Shown one piece after another: positions 59,521-64,000 of a stretch of DNA of 64,000 nucleotides. Every line of letters starts with the position of its first letter. Position 1 is the stretch's first letter. Source of the stretch: Phycisphaeraceae bacterium (GTDB lineage Bacteria; Planctomycetota; Phycisphaerae; Phycisphaerales; UBA1924); the NCBI GenBank assembly GCA_019636845.1, contig JAHBWV010000001.1, positions 1-64,000 on the forward strand, in the 5' to 3' direction. Made by a program: the position numbers and the translations under genes. The notes under the pieces are model-generated. The model was not told the origin of the DNA and searched no databases. It saw only the letters and a list, made by a program, of their open reading frames with translations.

Positions 59521-61923
59521 GTGCCCCCAGCCAGCGCAACTCCAAAGCCGCCGAACCAACGAACACCCGCACGCCAGGTCGAACTGATCCTCGAGCGTCT
59601 GGATGCGCTGCCCACGCTCTCTCCTGTCGCCGTGCGCCTCCTCTCCGTCGTTTCCAGCGACAACGCCCGCATCGAGGAGATCGTCCGGCTCATCGAGTCC
59701 GATCCCGGACTGACCACGCGGATCCTCGCGCTCATCCGGCGCGCATCACACGGTCTGGGCGATCGCGTCACCACCGTGCGCCACGCGACCACCATGCTCG
59801 GGCTCGAGGCGATCCAGTCCGCCGTGCTCGGGCTCAGCATCTACGAACTCTTCGAGCACGCCGGCCACGAACAGGACAACGCACTCGCCTCCGGCCCGTC
59901 GCTCGCGCAGCTCGCCGACGCTCCCGCCCTCGACCGCATCCGACTCTGGACACACCTGATCGGCGTCGCGTGCGCAGCCGAATCACTGGCCCGCCACAAC
60001 CCGGCGTCCGGCGTCAAGCCCGCCGAGGCGTTCATCTGCGGCCTGCTCCACGACATGGGCAAGCTCTCGCTCGATCTCTGCCTCCCCGCCTCGTACGCGC
60101 GAGTGATCGCGCTCGCAGAGCGTCGGCGCATCGCAAGCGCAGAAGCCGAACGCGCCGTGATCGGGCTCGACCACCACACCGCCGCCAAACGCCTCGCCGA
60201 GCGGTGGGGGCTGCCGACGCTGCTGCGCGACGCGGTCTGGTTCCACAGCCGCCCGCTCGAATCGCTCCCCGCCGAGGCGCCTCGCGCGCTGCTGGGCGTG
60301 CTCGCAGCCGCTCGCGCCCTCTGCCGCGAACTCCACATCGGTTCCTCCTTCGACTTCGGACGCGCGCCCTCGTCCGTGCGGTGCTGCGAAGAAGCGGGGC
60401 TCGATCCCGGCGTGCTCGGACGCGTCACCGAAGAACTGCACGAGGCGGTCGCCGAACGCTGCGCCGCCCTCGGCCTGAGCATCCCCACGGCACAGGAATC
60501 GATGCTCGCCTCCATCGCGCAGGCCAACCGCAAACTCGCCTCCCTGAACGCCGCGCTCGACGAGCGCGCAAGGCAGGCCGAGGCGATGCGCGCCGCACTC
60601 GCCGCGGTCGGCCGCTTCAACCAGGAACTCAGAGACCCGCGCCGCCCGCGCTCAACCGGGCGCACGCTCGCGCTGATCGCCGACTCGCTCCGCTCCATCG
60701 ACGCCGCACGCCGCGCCTTCGTCGCGTTCGTCGTGCAGGACGCGCCCGGCGACCCGTGGCACGCCTGGTACTTCGGCGCAGCCGCCGATCAACCCGCCGA
60801 TTCGCCCCGATCCGACGAGATCGACTCACCCAGAGAGCACGACGGATCGTGCCGATCGCTCTCCGACATGCTCCGCGCGCCCGGCGCGGACGCGCGCATG
60901 CTCGGCCTCCTCCCCTGGCTGACAGACTGCATGTCCGGCGCGCCCGATCTGCTGAAGGTCCGTGCCATCCCGCTCTGCATCGGCGCTCCCGTTGGCTCCA
61001 TGACAGGCGAGCCCGCCACCGTCATGCTCACCGATCTCGATGCCACCGCAGCAGGGCTCACACCCGGTGTCTTCGAAACACTCGTCGCCTCGTGGGGCGC
61101 AGCCGTCGCCGCCACAGGAGCCATCGAGCGAGCCCTCCGAACCGGCGAGTGTCTCGCGGCGTCCGCGCGAGAGCTCGAAGCCACCCAGGCACGCCTCACC
61201 GAGGCCCAGGCCCTCTCCCGGCTCGGAGAGATGGCCGCGGGTGCCGCCCATGAAATGAACAATCCGCTCACCGTCATCCGGGCCAGAGCGCAACTCCTGC
61301 TCAGACGCCTCACGAACCCCGCCGACCGCGCCGCAGCGGAAGCGATCGCGCAAGGTTCGTCGCAGATCTCCGACCTCATCACCTCGATGCACCTGCTCGC
61401 CCACCCGCCCACCCCTGAACCCGGACCGGTCCGCCCCCGCGAACTCGCCGAGATCGCCGTGCGCAAAGCCATGCACCGCACGGGCTTGGAGTGCGACATC
61501 GACATCCAGGTTCCGACCTATCTCCCGCACGCTCACGTCGATCAGGAGATGTTCTCGCTCGCGCTCTCGGAACTTGTGGCCAACGCGATCCAGTCGTGCG
61601 CCCCGCCGAGTGCGGATCAGAACACTCCTCACGGGAAAGTCCGAGTTCACGCTCACATCGACCCCACGGATGACCGACTTTGTTTCCTCGTTGAGGACCA
61701 GGGGCCCGGCATGTCCGAGCACACCCTGGCGCACGCGTTCGACCCCTTCTTCAGTGAACGGCCCGCGGGCCGGAGACGCGGGATGGGACTTGCGCGTGCG
61801 AGGTCGATCATCGCGGCACACGACGGAACGGTCACGCTCGAAAGCGCGCCCGGATCCGGCGTCAGGGCACGAATCACCCTCCCCGTGTGGCGCGGGGAGC
61901 AGCAGATCGGGCAGGCCGCCTGA
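59521..61923 (+). CDS. HDOD-domain hybrid sensor histidine kinase
   Basis: 800 residues from GTG 59521, which sits 8 bases after CCGGAG (a TTG two codons earlier is too close). Residues about 15-215 are an HDOD domain (LPTLSPVAVRLLSVVSSDNA, FICGLLHDMGKLSLDLCLPA). The middle (about 355-540) looks GAF-like. The dimerisation helix contains the phosphorylated His577 in GAAHEMNNPLTVIRARAQLL. The ATPase domain has ELVANAIQS (N-box), VEDQGPGMSE (G1) and GMGLARARSIIAAHDG (G2). It is soluble, with no membrane segment, so its signal is cytosolic. Confidence 0.9.
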   Translation: MPPASATPKPPNQRTPARQVELILERLDALPTLSPVAVRLLSVVSSDNARIEEIVRLIESDPGLTTRILALIRRASHGLGDRVTTVRHATTMLGLEAIQSAVLGLSIYELFEHAGHEQDNALASGPSLAQLADAPALDRIRLWTHLIGVACAAESLARHNPASGVKPAEAFICGLLHDMGKLSLDLCLPASYARVIALAERRRIASAEAERAVIGLDHHTAAKRLAERWGLPTLLRDAVWFHSRPLESLPAEAPRALLGVLAAARALCRELHIGSSFDFGRAPSSVRCCEEAGLDPGVLGRVTEELHEAVAERCAALGLSIPTAQESMLASIAQANRKLASLNAALDERARQAEAMRAALAAVGRFNQELRDPRRPRSTGRTLALIADSLRSIDAARRAFVAFVVQDAPGDPWHAWYFGAAADQPADSPRSDEIDSPREHDGSCRSLSDMLRAPGADARMLGLLPWLTDCMSGAPDLLKVRAIPLCIGAPVGSMTGEPATVMLTDLDATAAGLTPGVFETLVASWGAAVAATGAIERALRTGECLAASARELEATQARLTEAQALSRLGEMAAGAAHEMNNPLTVIRARAQLLLRRLTNPADRAAAEAIAQGSSQISDLITSMHLLAHPPTPEPGPVRPRELAEIAVRKAMHRTGLECDIDIQVPTYLPHAHVDQEMFSLALSELVANAIQSCAPPSADQNTPHGKVRVHAHIDPTDDRLCFLVEDQGPGMSEHTLAHAFDPFFSERPAGRRRGMGLARARSIIAAHDGTVTLESAPGSGVRARITLPVWRGEQQIGQAA

Positions 61924-61993
61924 TCATGTGGCGACGCAGGGCGGAACGAACGGAAGAACAGCGGGGCAGGCACACACGCGCCGGAGAGAAGAT

Positions 61994-63193
61994 GTGATCC
62001 GACGGAAGAAGCCAGTTGAGTTGCAGCGGGAGCCGGTTCCCACCGATGCCCCCTCGCCCCGCTTCCCCGATGCCCCCGTCAGCGCGCCCCAGCCGCTCTC
62101 GCTCTGCCCCGTTCCCGCTCGCGTGCTCGTGGTCGGCAACGCCGAGACGCGCCGATCGGTCATCGAACGAATCTCAGGGCTCGTCATCCGATGCGCCGGC
62201 GCGACCGATGCCGCCGACGCCGCCTCCCAGCTCGGCGAACAGACATTCGATCTCGTGCTCATCATCACCGGCGATGGGTGGACGCAGGTCGCCGAGAGCG
62301 TCCGGAGCTCGGGCTCCGATGCCGCGATCGTCGCGGTTGTGCCGATCTCATCCGACGCATCGCTCGAGCTGGCGGTCAGCGCGATGCAGGCCGGCGCGGC
62401 GGATCTTCTCGATGCCGGCGCGCCCGCCGACGAGATCGCGACCCGCATGCGATCCGCTCTCCAGCGCGCCAGAAAGTCCCAGCACGACCGCGACCGCATC
62501 GAGCGCCTCCGCAAACTCTGCAAGCACCTCAACCACGCGCGACAGGAAGTCTCCAGGCAGGTCGGCTCGCTCTGCTCCGACATGGCCACGGCCTACCAGG
62601 AACTCGCCGATCGCATGACCCATGTCGCGACCGCCTCCGAGTTCAACGGCCTCATCCGCCAGGAACTCGACCTCGAATCGCTCCTCCGCGTCGCACTCGA
62701 ATACGTCCTGGCCAAGACCGGGCCCACCAACGCCGCGGTCTTCCTTCCCGCGACCAGCGGCGAGTACACGCTCGGCGCGTACGTGAACTACGACAGCCCG
62801 CGCGAGACCGCCGAGGTCCTCCTCGACCATCTGGCAGGCGTCATCGCGCCGCGCTTCGAGTCGTGCACGCGCCTCGTCCACCTCAACACGCCCGCGGAAC
62901 TCCACGAGGCCCTCGGCGACAAGGCCGCCTGGATCGGCGACAGCGAGCTGATCGTTCTTCCTTGCGTCCACGACGGAGAGTGTCTCGCCGTCACCGCCCT
63001 CTTCAGAGACCGCCGGGCTCCCTTTCCCGACACGCTCATGCCCCTGCTCCAGTGCGTCTCCGAGCAGTTCGGCCGCCAACTCGCACGCGTCATCCACGTC
63101 CACCACCGCCACCTCCCCAAGCACAAATGGGGCAGCCCGGGCGACGGGGGCGAGGCCGACAACGGACCGGACGACATCGACCTCGCGGCATAA
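61994..63193 (+). CDS. Degenerate receiver plus GAF-like signalling protein
   Basis: 399 residues from GTG 61994 after GGAGAGAAG. Residues about 45-160 fold like a receiver (ARVLVVGNAETRRSVIERIS ... AMQAGAADLLDAGAPADEIA), but the acid pocket is lost (VVGNAE) and the position of the phosphoacceptor reads VLIITG with no Asp. A coiled coil follows (about 160-215), then a GAF-like domain (about 225-370; LDLESLLRVALEYVLAKTGP, ELIVLPCVHDGECLAVTALF). It is third in the signalling cluster, 70 bp after the kinase. It probably acts as an unphosphorylated partner or sensor. Confidence 0.82.
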   Translation: MIRRKKPVELQREPVPTDAPSPRFPDAPVSAPQPLSLCPVPARVLVVGNAETRRSVIERISGLVIRCAGATDAADAASQLGEQTFDLVLIITGDGWTQVAESVRSSGSDAAIVAVVPISSDASLELAVSAMQAGAADLLDAGAPADEIATRMRSALQRARKSQHDRDRIERLRKLCKHLNHARQEVSRQVGSLCSDMATAYQELADRMTHVATASEFNGLIRQELDLESLLRVALEYVLAKTGPTNAAVFLPATSGEYTLGAYVNYDSPRETAEVLLDHLAGVIAPRFESCTRLVHLNTPAELHEALGDKAAWIGDSELIVLPCVHDGECLAVTALFRDRRAPFPDTLMPLLQCVSEQFGRQLARVIHVHHRHLPKHKWGSPGDGGEADNGPDDIDLAA

Positions 63194-63204
63194 TCCCCGG
63201 CCAT

Positions 63205-64000
63205 CTACTCCGCCTCCGCCCTTTCCAGCGCCTCGCGCCACGGCTTTGCCCTTTCGGCGTGGCCCTTGCCGGGGTCGGCTTCGTCCCACTTCTCGTACAG
63301 CATGATCACGGACTCGACCACGGTGCGGCGCGTCCCGTTGCCGGGGGGGAGCGACACTGACGCGATGCGTGCGGCCTCCAGCAGCGTCCGCTCGGCCTCA
63401 TCGAATCGCTGCGTCGTGATCAACGCGCGCCCCAGGTTTCGCATGGTGGCGATCGTCGCCTCGTTGGTCGGGCCGAGCACGCGCGTGCGTGCTTCGAGGA
63501 CCTCGCGCGTCATCGCGAGCGATTCGTCCGGCCTGCCCGAGCGATCGATCGCCGAGGCGAGGTTGTGACGCAGCGTCAGGGTCGTCGGATTCTCCGCGCC
63601 GAGCCCGGCGGTCGCGGCGGCGACACCCTCGCGCAGAATCGCCTCGGCCTCGGCGTTGCGGTCGCTCTGCATGTAGAAGTACGCCATGTTCGAGAGCGCG
63701 ATCAGCGTCGAGGGGTGCCCGCGTCCGAGGGTGCGCGTGCGCCCCTCGAGCGAGCGCCGGTACAGCGCCTCGGCCTCCTCCATCCGACCGAGCGATTCGA
63801 GCACGCCCCCCAGGTTGTTCATGCCGATGAGCGCGTCGAACGAGTCCGGGCCGGCGGTGCGGACGAACCCCTCCATCGACTCCCGGTAGCTCCGCTCGGC
63901 CTCGGCGAGCTTTCCCTGTGCCTCTTGCAGCCCGCCGATGTTGTTGAGATAGAGCAGCGCGTCCGGGTTGTCCTTGCCGGAGACGCGGACCGAGCCCTCG
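63205..64000 (-). CDS. Tetratricopeptide-repeat protein (partial, runs off the window)
   Basis: The C-terminal 265 or so residues of a protein whose start lies beyond position 64000; the frame is open to the edge (ALLYLNNIGGLQEAQGKLAE precedes the visible part). It is a chain of 42-residue kinesin-light-chain-type TPRs with the pattern NNLGGVLESLGRMEEAEALY, HNLASAIDRSGRPDES and NLGRALITTQRFDEAERTLL. In planctomycetes such arrays are often fused to Ser/Thr kinase domains, but no kinase is visible here. Convergent with the degenerate receiver gene. Confidence 0.85.
   Translation of the reverse strand, partial: EGSVRVSGKDNPDALLYLNNIGGLQEAQGKLAEAERSYRESMEGFVRTAGPDSFDALIGMNNLGGVLESLGRMEEAEALYRRSLEGRTRTLGRGHPSTLIALSNMAYFYMQSDRNAEAEAILREGVAAATAGLGAENPTTLTLRHNLASAIDRSGRPDESLAMTREVLEARTRVLGPTNEATIATMRNLGRALITTQRFDEAERTLLEAARIASVSLPPGNGTRRTVVESVIMLYEKWDEADPGKGHAERAKPWREALERAEAE

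Overview
ORGANISM. This is a high-GC bacterial chromosome segment, best explained as a member of Planctomycetota, probably class Phycisphaerae. The reasons are a secreted protein with a C-terminal dockerin-like calcium-repeat pair, two secreted beta-helix proteins with the KTLxEVEPR leader region common in Phycisphaerales, small zinc-ribbon proteins of the CPxCxYDL...CPECG type, frequent GTG and TTG starts, and several lone sulfotransferases. The assignment is inference; no rRNA lies in the window. The only RNA gene I can support is one tRNA-Glu(TTC). LAYOUT. 0.1-3.6 kb: two membrane-anchored ankyrin proteins, a small unknown protein and a class V aminotransferase. 3.7-6.3 kb: two paralogous secreted right-handed beta-helix proteins, each with a good terminator and an AGGAGGT ribosome binding site. 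6.3-9.0 kb: a sulfotransferase flanked by long non-coding stretches packed with short perfect hairpins and a 123-bp tandem repeat. 9.0-15.2 kb: cardiolipin synthase, a metallo-beta-lactamase-fold hydrolase, a secreted ADP-ribosylglycohydrolase-like dockerin protein and an ALG10-like membrane protein. 15.4-20.7 kb: GDP-mannose 4,6-dehydratase, sigma-54, an ABC-2 type permease and a small anchored protein. 21.0-26.8 kb: tRNA-Glu, a 1710-residue DUF4132-family protein and a 142-residue upstream partner. 26.8-36.5 kb: TRIC/UPF0126 membrane protein, tautomerase, a large GT39-like membrane protein divergent from a glycosyltransferase-methyltransferase fusion, a DUF2238-like protein, a ClC channel, and a diacylglycerol-kinase-like gene coupled to truA. 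36.6-43.7 kb: a second sulfotransferase, a class IV aminotransferase, gamma-glutamyltranspeptidase, an orphan pair of secreted and membrane proteins, a broken copy of the 5' part of ggt, and a zinc-ribbon protein. 43.7-50.8 kb: Tat-exported metallophosphoesterase, then a complete mrpABCDEFG cation/proton antiporter operon. 50.8-58.1 kb: small unknown gene, clpB, M20 amidohydrolase, S10-type peptidase and an ECF-type sigma factor. 58.9-63.2 kb: a three-gene signalling cluster (HTH-receiver regulator, HDOD-histidine kinase, degenerate receiver-GAF protein). 63.2-64.0 kb: a TPR protein running off the right edge. HOW IT WORKS TOGETHER. Most of the window is housekeeping or envelope metabolism. 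The clear functional units are the Mrp operon (Na+/H+ exchange), the glycan/lipid-linked sugar genes at 27.8-32.4 kb, the signalling cluster at 58.9-63.2 kb, and the DUF4132 pair. WHAT STANDS OUT. The least ordinary signal is not a gene. It is a set of short repeat elements of several kinds: REP-like palindromes, and 8- and 10-bp stutter repeats. They lie between genes, across one stop codon, and in frame inside at least two protein genes (the M20 amidohydrolase and clpB), where they appear to add about ten residues.
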